A DNA stretch of 64,000 nt from Cylindrodendrum hubeiense (taxonomy: Eukaryota; Ascomycota; Sordariomycetes; Hypocreales; Nectriaceae), in the NCBI GenBank assembly GCA_014621425.1, contig JAANBB010000026.1, positions 1-64,000 of the forward strand. Reading direction: 5' to 3'. The position numbers and the translations under genes are program-made. Every line of letters begins with the position of its first letter. The first letter of the stretch is position 1. The notes beneath the pieces were generated by a model. It ran no database searches. It saw nothing but the letters and a program-made list of their open reading frames with translations, and was not told the DNA's origin. Shown here piece after piece: positions 21,960 through 31,927 of this stretch.

Positions 21960-22280
21960 TGTAGGGGTATAGGTCACACAGTGGGCAATGGTTGTCACAG
22001 CGGACGCAGCTACATCTCCCAGGCCCAAGCCCGGGAGCCACGGCCTCTGACTATGACTTTTCCAAGTTACAGGTGCGAAAAAGACCTTATTATACATGAT
22101 AATGAAGTCGCTTTCGCCTCGGCTCACTCGGTTATCGGTTCTCTTCTGAGGCCGGTCCCTTTAGTACTACGGTATGTGCTGGGTGGCAATCTTTTTGCTA
22201 GCTTTTCCAATTCAGTAAAGCCGTGTGTTCAACTTGCCGTAGTTAACACTGGATTGTAATTCTTTTTTTTTGGAACACAG
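21960..22280 (+). repeat. dispersed repeat E, copy 3
   Basis: This is the longest copy: it contains both the part shared with 18110-18235 and the part shared with 18885-19145, so the two earlier segments are fragments of one ancestral unit. Confidence 0.8.
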
Positions 22281-22574
22281 GCATGACAGCACAAGTTTTG
22301 GTAAAGCCTGAGGCTGGCCCATGAAGTCGCCCCGGCCATTACTTGTTAATACATTCAGCCCCCAATTATCAGGGACGTAGCTGGGGCTTAGCACAGGGGT
22401 ATTTAACATAGCGAGGAGTAGCTAAATCTATAGAAGTGCTTTTCCATCTTAATTCAGTGTCTATTCTGTGGTATCTCATTCGTAGTCAGAGCAGACTGCA
22501 TCGGCTGTTGTGGGGGTGATCTGCATAAAGTATCAGATGCACCACCATGCACTGTAATTTTAGTGCTTGGAGGG

Positions 22575-22640
22575 GCTTAGAAGTGCTAAAGGTTAGGGGC
22601 TACGTGTACTAAAGATTAGGGGTCATGTGTGCTAAAAGAA
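22575..22640 (+). repeat. 22-bp TTAGGG-containing minisatellite, locus 2
   Basis: About two and a half diverged units (GTGCTAAAGGTTAGGGGC, GTACTAAAGATTAGGGG, then a partial) lie about 0.7 kb upstream of the first coding sequence of the helicase. Confidence 0.75.
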
Positions 22641-23089
22641 ATTCAAGTGCGCAGTGGCATACGTCATAGTGCCACTTAACTTGGCCACAACACCACGCAT
22701 CACCACCACGACCACAGGGCGGCCCAAGCAATCACCAAATTCTTGGAGCTTCCGATGTAGCCAGGTATTCGTGTCGCGTTTACGGAGTGGGCAACGCGCC
22801 TGAACGCTTGTTCCCAAGCCACCCTGGGCTCCCCCGCCAACGCAAGCTGCGTGGCACACAATTCCCAATTCAACAGGCAGCCAAGTTGAGAATCCAAACG
22901 CGGTGTCGCTAACAGCTGCCAACAGCTGCCCCCATGCAAACATTTTCACGGTGTTTATGCAGGCAGCTTATTGTCATGCAGCCACAATTGGTGTTTGGGC
23001 ACGTAATTGGACTGGCCAGTCACTTCTTGAGCGTGCCTTTTGTCGCCCTTGATGGCTTTCTCAGCCCTCACTTTACATCTTTCTTTTTC

Positions 23090-23160
23090 AACGACCGCGC
23101 CCGCGCCCTCGCCCTCGCCAGCGCCCTCGCACTCGCACTCGCCCTCGCCGTCGTTGTAGC
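23090..23160 (+). repeat. GCCCTC hexanucleotide microsatellite
   Basis: About ten imperfect GCCCTC or GCACTC units follow each other in the region upstream of the helicase. In one frame they encode an Ala-Leu run; whether this is translated is unknown. Confidence 0.8.
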
Positions 23161-23315
23161 AGAAAGATTTCGGAAGATTTTTTGGACTCGCTTTAGAGTC
23201 CAGTTTTAGTGCGTGTTCTCTTGGTTCGGCAGGCCGACGAGCATCACGAGCCTACTGCTTCTGTTGACGGACGTGGATCCTCGGTTAAGCCAGGTCTCTT
23301 GCGAGCCTGGTTTGA

Positions 23316-26300
23316 ATTTCCATCTCACAAACGCCTGATGACAAGGCCGGCGCTCCGGAAAGCTCGACAACCCCTCCCACCGTCTACCATACATACGTCA
23401 AAGACTGTGCAGTGTTGTTTGGAGACACTCTTGGCCCCATTGTTGCCAGTGGGAAAGCTCTAGGGTCCCCTCAAAAGATCCCCTCACGGTTCTTCAGGTA
23501 CAAGCCTCCAGACTCCAACTTGTGGATTGGCTTTCAGGTTGAGTTCTCCTTGAGCCAAGGAGAGAATGAAGACTCTGGCTTTGGTTTCCGGCACACTTGT
23601 GAGTTACTCAGTCCTATTTAGTGGTACGGGTGAGAGGCTTGTCGCTAATCAGCAGTTCAACAGATGACCGGCATCTACAAAGCGTCGTGCCGCTCGATCA
23701 ACATCGCGTCACTGTCAAATTTCCCCGCGGTCAGTGTGCGTATGACTTCAAGGAGGCCAGCCCCGAACTTCTCGCTCGGTTCCCCCATGCCAAAGGTGCC
23801 AAGAACGGACTTGCCTACGTCTCCGTTCGGCTCAACGATGGTGCTTGCGTCAGTGTCGAGGGATTTGGCATCCCATTCGCCAACGCATTGGACCCAGAGG
23901 TCGAGTCATGGATCAACCACGATGCGCCGATTGTGGAGAACGTCACGCTTCTGGATGTGCTGCGCCAAAATCACTTCCACTTCGTCGTTGCCAATACTGC
24001 ACAGGATGCGTTGAGGAACTTCAGCGAAGATCGGCTTCCGCCCCCATTTAAGTACCCTTACGGAACCAACCACACGTGGAATACGGACCGGATCCAGAAG
24101 TTGCTGTTTGATACAAAGGACAAGAGGCAGTTCTTTCCTACCTACCAGTGAGTGCCTTACTACCTCTAATATCATCGTCAAGGTTGAAACCCCCTACTAA
24201 CAACCGCCACAGCTACGAAGACGACAACGCACACATCACTGTCGTAACCCAGTCCATAATCCAGGACATAATGTGGGTTGATCAGGCTGCCAGAGAGATT
24301 CGCTCAATCAAGTACTCGGCCTACTTCATCCCGCTTGACCCTGTTGCTCCCGCCGACGCCAAGAGGTTCTACATGGTGATCCCTCTTACTAAAGAATTCA
24401 GGGATCGGTTTGATGGTGCCTGGCGCCGTCTTACCAAGACCCCGACCCTGCACGTCCTTCTATTCAATCATCCCGAGGACAAGGAAGCCGAGGCAAAGTG
24501 GTATGTCTTTTTATTCTATGCTCACCTTATGGCCTATGTCTCATCTTATGCTCCCCTTATGGCCTACGTTTTATCTTATGCTCCGATTATTGCCTACGTT
24601 TTATCTTATGCTCAACTTATGGCCTATGCTAATGATACCTACTTGCAGGAAATGCTCAATCGTCGGCTATCCCCAAGGACTCACGGCTCTCAAGTCGCAT
24701 CCCACCAGCAAGCAGGAGCTAGTTCTCTTTGTGCGTCGCCCACCGACAGAACAGCAGCAAGGCCACGACTTCGAGGTGGTGACATTCCCAAATCGCGCCG
24801 CCGCCAATCGGGCGTTCAAGGAAGGAAGCGAGCAATAGAACTGCGCCGCCCTCGACTTTGATGCACAACTAGAAGACTGCAAGCGAAAGGTCGACGCCAT
24901 GGACATATTCCAGGAAGCCGCGAAGCCAACCCATGCGATTCCCGGCAATGTGAAGGATGTCATGGATCTCCACCGTACCCTGATGCGCGGTAATGGCTTT
25001 TTCGACTGGATGACGCGCCCGAAATCCGACGTTGTCGAGGCGATGGCAGCCACCTCGCTGGAGCATACCTCCACCCCCAAGCTGCGTGCCCTCCCAGTCG
25101 TCAACTTCCTACAGGTCAATGATGACAAGTTTGTTGATGTCCTGGTTGACGAGGCTCTGCCGGTGGATCGTGGCCGCTTCCGCCAATACCTCAGCAACAG
25201 ACCCCTTGGGCTTGGCATCATCACAGCAGTAAGTTACAAGGTCCAACAAATGCACACACTCACAATGCACAAACTCGCAATGCAAGAGCCATGACTGACA
25301 ATAACTACAGGGACCTGGCTTTGGCAAGACAACGGCGTTGGCTGCAGCGACTCTGGCCATGCAGGCCTCTTGTGGAAAAGTGTTCTGTTCTGGTCCATCG
25401 AACGTTGCCATCGACAACTTCGCTGCCCGCATCGACCGCATCACCTCGAACGTGACTGCCAAGTACAACAAGGACAAGCAAGACGATGCCCTCGACCAAA
25501 CTCATCGCCGACTTGTTGTACGTGGGTACAAACCCCAGGACGAAATGGATGCCTTCCTTCACTTGCTCGAGAAGCCGGCCGATGGTGACAAGGCTGCCCC
25601 CCACCGAGGCTTCGCAGGTACATCCAAGTGGCAGCTGCACCTGTCCATTGCGTTCTGGCTGCTCGTTGTGTTGCGGTGCCCAACTGTGCGAGCCCTCCAC
25701 CCCGACGACCACCCAAAGCTGCACGAACTGCGCCGCAAGATCGATGCGCGCCGTGACCTCGAGGGCCTCTGCGCGGTGGCAAGTGGCAAGATGGCATGGC
25801 AGGATTACCAGCAAGGCTCCCCAGTTCAACGTGGCAAGCTTACAGTCCTGATGAAGGAGATCCTCGCCGCCGCAGACCTCTTCTGCGCAACGCCAGCCAT
25901 GACGACCATTGCAGTGCCCTATTCCGAATGGAAGAGAACTGCCAAGGCCGTCGCTGTGGATGAGGCAGCCAATATGGTTCGTGCCGACCTGGCCATTGTC
26001 TGGGGCAACACTTTGTTGCCATGCTTCCTTGCTGGTGACCCCAAGCAGCTCCCACCCACCATTTTGACTGTCACACAGAAGGATATTCTTGGCAACTACC
26101 TCAACCGCCTCCCTCAAGACGGCAAGATCTCTCCCTTGGAGTTCTTCCAGGCAGGTGGTGTGCCAGTCTACCGACTGCGCACTCAACTACGGATGGCAGA
26201 GGGCCTCTTCGATGCAGTTTCTGCCGAGATTTATCCCGAGGTCCCTTTCAAGTACGCGCCAAGCTGTCAAGTGAGCCTCCCACAGTTTGCAATCGGACGG

Positions 26301-26972
26301 GCCCTCGAGTCCTACATCCTGGCAAAGTACGCAGACGTGAAGCCATCGCCAACTGGCAAGTTGAGTCCCATCTTCATTCATTGTGAAGGCTACCGTGTCA
26401 TTGTCAACGAGATGACCGGCTCCAAGAAGAGTCATGACCAGGTCAGGATTGCGCTCGATGTAGCCGTGGACTTTGCCGAGACCAAGAGTGTTGACCCTGC
26501 CAACTTTGTCATCATCTCTCCATACACGGCCAACGTCGAGCTCATTGAGAAGATGCGACGGCGCCCTGCCTACTCGGCGCTTCTTCCCATGCCCCCGGCA
26601 TCGACCGTCGACGGGTTCCAAGGCAAGGAAGGTGACATTGTCATCCTCGTCATGGGCACCGCATATCCCCGGCCTGGTCCCGGCTTCACCTCCGAGCAGC
26701 AGCGGCTCAACGTCATGGTGACGCGACAAAGGGCTGGCTTGTTAATTGTCGGCGACATAAACGTGACGGGGGAACTGGGTACGAGCAAGGGCAAGGGTAA
26801 GGCGGACAAGGAGATCAAGACGGTCAAGTCTAGGGACAGTAATGGAAAGACGACTTGGAAAAATGTAGCAGTGTTGCACAAACTGCACTTGACGTTTTGG
26901 AACGCAGGCAGGGTTGCGCACGTTTCGGGAAAGGCAAAGGACGATGGTCAGGGCGCTGACTTGTCGAGTTAA
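23316..26972 (+). pseudogene. superfamily-1 (UPF1/DNA2-like) helicase, probably damaged
   Basis: Exons 23316-23598, 23664-24147, 24213-24500, 24649-25228 and 25311-26972 keep phase across four GT-AG introns (65, 65, 148 and 82 nt). SF1 helicase motifs are in order: motif I GPGFGKTTALAA directly after the last intron, GPSNVAIDN, motif II VDEAA, motif III GDPKQLPPT, YRLRTQLRM, VIISPYTANVE, motif V STVDGFQGKEGDIVIL and motif VI RLNVMVTRQRAG. The N-terminal 460 residues are an accessory region of unknown function. Two defects are visible: an in-frame TAG at 24836-24838 in otherwise well-conserved coding, and no ATG in frame at the 5' end, where the open frame simply begins after a stop at 23313-23315. 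A 63-nt in-phase intron (24776-24838, weak GTGGTG donor) could remove the TAG, but it would also delete conserved-looking sequence. RNA or DNA unwinding is the family role; the cellular job is unknown. Confidence 0.8.
24517..24630 (+). repeat. 30-bp tandem repeat inside a helicase intron
   Basis: Three full units and one partial unit of 30 bp (TATGCTC-CTTATGGCC-A-GT-T-ATCT) fill most of the 148-nt intron 24501-24648. The unit length is a multiple of three and two frames stay open across it. The flanking exons need a frame change, so the segment is still best read as an intron. Confidence 0.9.
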
Positions 26973-26984
26973 AGTCTAGCGGGT

Positions 26985-27225
26985 GTGCGTGCTAAGTATT
27001 AGGGGTAAAGGCCTGATATTTAGGGGCTACATGTACCTTGATTAGGGCTAAATGTACAAAGGATTAAGGGTTTGCATGCACTAAAATTAGGGGCTAGGTG
27101 TCCTAAGTATTAGGTGTTAAGTGCTAATGTTTAGGGGCTGACTGTGCTAATAACAAGGGCTATGTGTACTAAACATTACGGTTAAGCGCTGATACTTAGG
27201 GGCCGGCTGCTAAAGAGTAGGGGCT
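26985..27225 (+). repeat. 22-bp TTAGGG-containing minisatellite, locus 3
   Basis: Ten or so diverged units of 20-23 bp begin about 12 bp after the helicase stop (core GTACTAAA-ATTAGGGGCT). This is the largest array of the family in the window. Confidence 0.85.
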
Positions 27226-27709
27226 CCATGCACTGACAGCGACATGCACCAATAGCAACCCAATTTCTCTCAAGGCGCTAAAATGGCAGTGCAGTCGAGG
27301 TTGCAGTAATTTCATTCAAAGAGAACACCCAACTCCACCTGAAGTGCTAAAATTGCAATGCAAAGGGCCAAGGCGGTCAGTTAGCTGCATGAATCTTGCA
27401 GAAATTCTGCATATTGACTCCATAGAGAGAGGCTATGATATGATCAATGATGCTAAAACGAGGCTCCTATTTGTTATCTTATTCAACGTGTAGAACATGA
27501 CATGCACGACGTGCATCCATGTAGCAATACAGATATCAAGGCACGATTATATTGTGATGTCTTGTATTGATACCATTGATACCCTTGCGGCCTGTAGAAT
27601 GCAGTCGTAAAGGCTGCAATAGCTTGGAAGGGAACCCTCAACTCCTCTTAAATTGCTAAAATTGCAGTGAAAATCAGACTCACAGGTTGTCTGCATGCTT
27701 ACAATTCGT
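27226..27709. other. intergenic with weak repeats
   Basis: A motif GCTAAAATTGCAATG-AA with surrounding similarity occurs three times (near 27278, 27345 and 27652). No gene is seen. The right end is the 3' flank of the amidotransferase-like gene. Confidence 0.5.
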
Positions 27710-28604
27710 CTATGTATGCATGACCCCCGGCTCGAAGAAGAACACCACAATGATGTCTGCTGCGATGATTGCATCATCGCATTCCGCTGCTGCTGCAATG
27801 GCAGAGGCGAGGAATTCAGGCCCCCACCCAACACGCTCCCCCACGAGCTTCAAGCATTCTGTGTTGATAAATTGGTCGAATTCAGGATGTCCTTGGTATG
27901 TGAGGATCCTGCCCGGTTGGTAGATGCCCTGAACCTGGCAATGGGATGTGGAACCGATCATGTGGATGCCCTCAGGAAGACTTCCGTTCGGAAGGACAAC
28001 ATGATCCCCGTGTAAGAACTGAAGTCGTAGGGTTTTTGATGGGAGCAGACTCGGGAATTTCTCGGCAAACTCATCCGAGACGTCGATCCTATGCACACCG
28101 AGCTCCCAGCCCGAGGGGTCTTTTCCCACGATCGCGCCTTGGTCACTCCAGAGGGCCTGGCAAATAATTTGGTGACCGAAACAAGAGCCGTAAATTTTAA
28201 TGGAAGGGTGCTGGTGGTAGACATCTGGTCGAAACTTAGCATGTGCAAGAAGCGAGTCGTTGTAACCCGCAGTATCCTGCAAACTTACATGAGATGTATC
28301 GACTCAACGTCTGTATCCATTCTAAGTCCTGATATGCTCCATTTGGCGATCCGCTGACGATGATAGCATTGATATTGTCTAGGGTAGGAGGGTATACTTG
28401 ATTTACTGCGTCCCATCCTATGATGCTGAGTTTGACGCTGGGTGACTTGGCACTCTTGCTACAGACACGTTCTAGCGCAGGTCTTAATAGCGAAGCGAAG
28501 ATGTCATGATACTGGCCCCTCTCTTTTTGAATGCTGGGACATGTGTAACCACAGTTGAAAACCGCAACGGAAATGACATCCTCGAAGGTCGTCATGTTTG
28601 ACAT
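27710..28604 (-). CDS. class-I glutamine-amidotransferase-like hydrolase
   Basis: Two exons (28289-28604, 27710-28224) give 276 residues. The 64-nt intron has a GTAAG donor, a CTAAG branch and a CAG acceptor; it is the only splice choice that restores the frame and it joins LSRYIS to YVYHQHPSIKIYGSCFGHQI. Motifs are NAIIVSGSPNGAY (oxyanion region), the nucleophile elbow GSCFGHQI with the catalytic Cys, and YQGHPEFD with the catalytic His and Glu. There is no synthetase domain, so it is a stand-alone GATase1 protein, like the fungal GMP-synthase-like group or bacterial gamma-glutamyl-GABA hydrolase. The natural substrate is unknown. Two ATGs nine bases apart are possible starts (28604 or 28595). 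It is divergent from a Zn2Cys6 regulator, which may control it. Confidence 0.88.
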
Positions 28605-29111
28605 GTCTGGCAATAAAGAACGACTCTCGGAATTCGGGGAGCATGAACCCAAAGTAGTCGTCCTTTACTTACCCTACAGTGCTACCATGCCGATCCAATA
28701 TTGAGCTACTTCGAGTTCCTCATGCAATGCCTCTTGAGGCGGCCCGAATTTGCGCTCCCCTTGAAGGGCAAGGTCCGACCGGTGTGACCATATCGTCGAG
28801 ATACGTGCCATGCACATATTAGCATCGGTCGGACTTTTTCGGAGGTTGGTGCATTGTGCTCCGATCCATCGGACCCGTCACGCCGAAGGATTCCGCGATA
28901 AGCCAGGCCCGCCGATGCCCGATAAGACACAAGACGGGAGACGCGACACATGACGTCATATCACGATTCACAGTCGGCGACCGGATGAACAATGTTCCCA
29001 TCAACTCAAGACAGGACCCACAACTCTCATTGCCCACGCGCCTCGTCGGTTGAGGGGTGCGCATGGTACTGAAGTCAACTCGGCGGCGAAGGCACTGGCA
29101 AGGCCAAGAAG
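28605..29111. promoter_or_regulatory. bidirectional promoter, GATase-like / Zn2Cys6 regulator
   Basis: This 507-bp gap between divergent starts has at least three TCGGAC elements (near 28768 inverted, 28829 and 28867), including the paired site described separately. Control of both genes by the regulator itself is a reasonable inference, not shown. Confidence 0.4.
28829..28843 (+). promoter_or_regulatory. candidate Zn2Cys6 site, same 15-mer as at 3289
   Basis: TCGGACTTTTTCGGA, a direct repeat of CGGA half-sites, is identical to the minus-strand sequence at 3289-3303 upstream of the permease. Confidence 0.35.
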
Positions 29112-31779
29112 ATGTCGACTCAAGTGGACCAGGGACCTCCCAAGAGACCGAAGCTATTGGCATGTGCACGTTGCCGACATCGAAAGCAGAAGGTGAATCC
29201 AGTCTCGCAACCCCTCGTATACATGCCCGTTCTGACCAGCCTCCTAAGTGTACCGAGGTTCGACCTTGCACAAATTGCACCCAGTCTGGGGCCGGTATGC
29301 GAAAATCCACTTGTGCACTTGGCCGAGTTCAAGGCTCTGACTATTGGCAGAATGCACCCCTGCTAGGTTACCGACTTCGAAGCTACCCCTGGAACATGAG
29401 TCCGTCATTCACTCGCAATGTAGCCACACATTCACACCCACAGTGCTGACTTCCATTTCAGCTATGTTCAAAGGTTAGAGGAGCGGGTCGCGCAGTTGGA
29501 ATCCGTCATTCCTCAAGAGAGCCTTGATCACATCAACGCTGCCCGGCGTCAAGAGAACCTTGACCACGTCGAAACTACCCAGCCCCAAGACACCACCGAC
29601 CACATTAACGCTACGCCGCCTCAAGAGCAACCAATATCTGCACCCAGGACCGACGTTGAGGTAAGGAGCAGAAGTTCAGACATGACAAGAGACTCCTCAC
29701 CCCGCCCATTCCAAAACACTAGCTTACACCGAAATGATCCATCCAGCTCCCCCTCGCTCTTGGCCATGGTTACCAAGACTACACGAGTCAAGCAGACTCT
29801 CCTGTCCAGCATGAGCCAGATATCCCCCCCTCCGGCGTCTATGCCCTTAGCCTACACTTCTCCGGACAGTGTTAGCCCTGGTTTATTCGGTGCACTTTTA
29901 GGCATCCCCAATCAAGCACTTCCAACCAGACAGGATCACCACCATACCGCAGTAGAAGCATTGCATTTGGACTCCGAAATGGAGCGATTTCTAACCCAGA
30001 CGTACTTCGACATGGCCCATTCTCAATATCCTCTTTTGCTCAAACACCAATTTTTGCAAATGGCCGAGTCTTGGAGGACCAGCCGAGATACTCTTCCTGC
30101 ATCAATGAGATGGAAGGGATTCTTTGTCTACATGGTAAGTTTTGAATCAAACATGCCAAAGACATTTAGAAGAGTGACTGACTCCATGCCTGGCATATTG
30201 AAGGTCTATGCTATAGCGTTTATGATGACCAAGGCTCGCATCAATGGACAAATGAGGTCTCAGGTAGGCGATCCGAATCGAATCACTCGAGCAGAGACTA
30301 ATCGTCTTGCATCGTAGGCACTATACAACCTTGCAACTTCAAAATACCTTCCATACCTAGTCGCGTCACCTGACCCCATTATTCGCGCACAAGGCTTTCT
30401 CCTTCTGACTGTGTACGCGCTCCACGTGCCGTCACAGGAGAACATCATTGCGCTGTCCTCTTGGACGATCCGATTCTGCATCATGTCGCAACTACACTTG
30501 GCCGAAACCGAGCCTCAGCCTGTGAATAGCGATGCGTTGATCCACATTCAGCACCGTCGAAGGATCTTCTGGTGTGCATACGCCATCGACCGAGCAGTGT
30601 GCAGCTCCTATGACTTTCCCAGCTCGATTCCAGATAACCACATAACAGTTCCAGTAGGTCATGGATCCTCCCTAAAAACTTGAGGTCTGACCATTTCAGA
30701 TATTCGAAAACATCGACGACGATCAACTCCTCACTGCGGCTTCATCTGTTCAGCCGGGATCACAACTTGTGGGATCCAACTCACCCACAAATCTATCATC
30801 GACCATCCATGTTTTAGCCAGCCGCCAACTCGAATCAGAAGTCCAGGAAATGGTCCTGGGCAAAGGCTTCATCACCTATTCTGATGCGGCTTTCAAATGG
30901 CGGGCCAAAATGTTAGAAAAGCTCAAGCAATGGAACAAGCGGTCCGGAACTTCTTCCGAACCATCTCAAAAGGGCTATGTAAGTCTGGGATGGCTTAAAA
31001 TGATATACTATTACAACATCATAATGCTGTACCGGCCCACGAGGACTATTGCGCAGGGTCTAGCTGGGGATTGGTCTGTTCAAGCTTGCTGTCAGGCTTT
31101 GCTGTTATTTCGGAAATTCCAGATGGCAAAAGAGATTGCTCAGCCGTGGTTGGGGGTAAGTTACCGATTTCTAAGTCTTCATCTTCACACTGTGAATGCC
31201 TCATATTCCACGACATATTTCTCACTCTTGTCTATCTAGCTCCTGACTCAGTTCCAAACCGGCGTGACTCTCCTATACTGCCTTTACGCTACTCCGACCT
31301 CCCGATGGAAGCTGTCGTACAAATCCGCGGATGTTTCCGATGCCATCCGCGCCTGCTCGAGCACCTTGGCGATTCTTGCAGAACGTTGGGCTGAAGCGGA
31401 ATGCGTTCGAGATGTCTTTGAAATATTAGCGAGGGAAATTCCCCTTGGAGAAACGTGGGAAAGACCGAGAATGATCAGTGAGACTGGGAGAAATGGCATA
31501 GAGGAAAGTTGGAAGCAGTTGAGCAACATCGTTATTCATCGTCCAACACTGCGAATGATTCACGAAATGGCAACAGAACAATTTGTTGATCAAGCCGAAA
31601 CCATTCCAGAAAGCGTTATGAATACCGCTACCACAATTCCCCTTCAGGATGCAACATTCCTTGCGGATGAAATGGATCTACAGTGGGTTGATCCTACGCC
31701 ATCACTCGGGATGGGAAATCGGTTCGATTCAACAACCGACCTCGACGCATTTTCAGATCAAATCTATTTTCAACTATGA
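29112..31779 (+). CDS. Zn2Cys6 transcription factor with fungal middle homology region
   Basis: Eight exons (29112-29192, 29249-29294, 29351-29366, 29462-30134, 30204-30263, 30318-30653, 30700-31155, 31240-31779) give 735 residues with all phases closing. The zinc cluster is split by introns: CARCRHRKQK, then CTEVRPCTNC, then GAEC. A short coiled coil follows (YVQRLEERVAQLE). The fungal-specific domain is marked by LDSEMERFLTQTYFDMAH, PDPIIRAQGFLLLTVYALH and HRRRIFWCAYAIDRAVCSS. A 16-nt exon 3 with a weak GTTACC donor is the least certain part. These proteins bind CGG triplets in promoters. It sits between, and is probably linked to, the divergent GATase-like gene and the convergent amine oxidase, 148 bp away. 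Confidence 0.88.
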
Positions 31780-31927
31780 TGAGGGCACTGCCTTGGCTGC
31801 TTTCATTTAAAGGAATAAGGATCGATTGGAACAAAGATGTATTTACATGCCATTATCTGAGCTAGATGGCTAAATACAAACAAATAACAAAACTGATTAG
31901 AGAGGTTGTATAGATACAGCCCTTAAC

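Larger units (their letters stand above)
17937..23315. other. repeat-rich gene-poor block, no intact gene
   Basis: Between the HET gene and the helicase there is no complete gene model. The stretch is a mosaic of diverged duplicated segments, a 22-bp minisatellite and one possible transporter fragment. From 22.64 to 23.09 kb it shows no recognisable feature. Confidence 0.6.

Noticed and set aside
24501..24648. Reading the 30-bp repeat as a 10-residue protein repeat in the helicase
   Set aside because: The exons on each side are in different frames, so the segment must be removed for the protein to continue.
28225..28288. Frameshift in the GATase-like gene
   Set aside because: A 64-nt intron with good donor, branch point and acceptor restores the frame and the family sequence, so the gene is intact.
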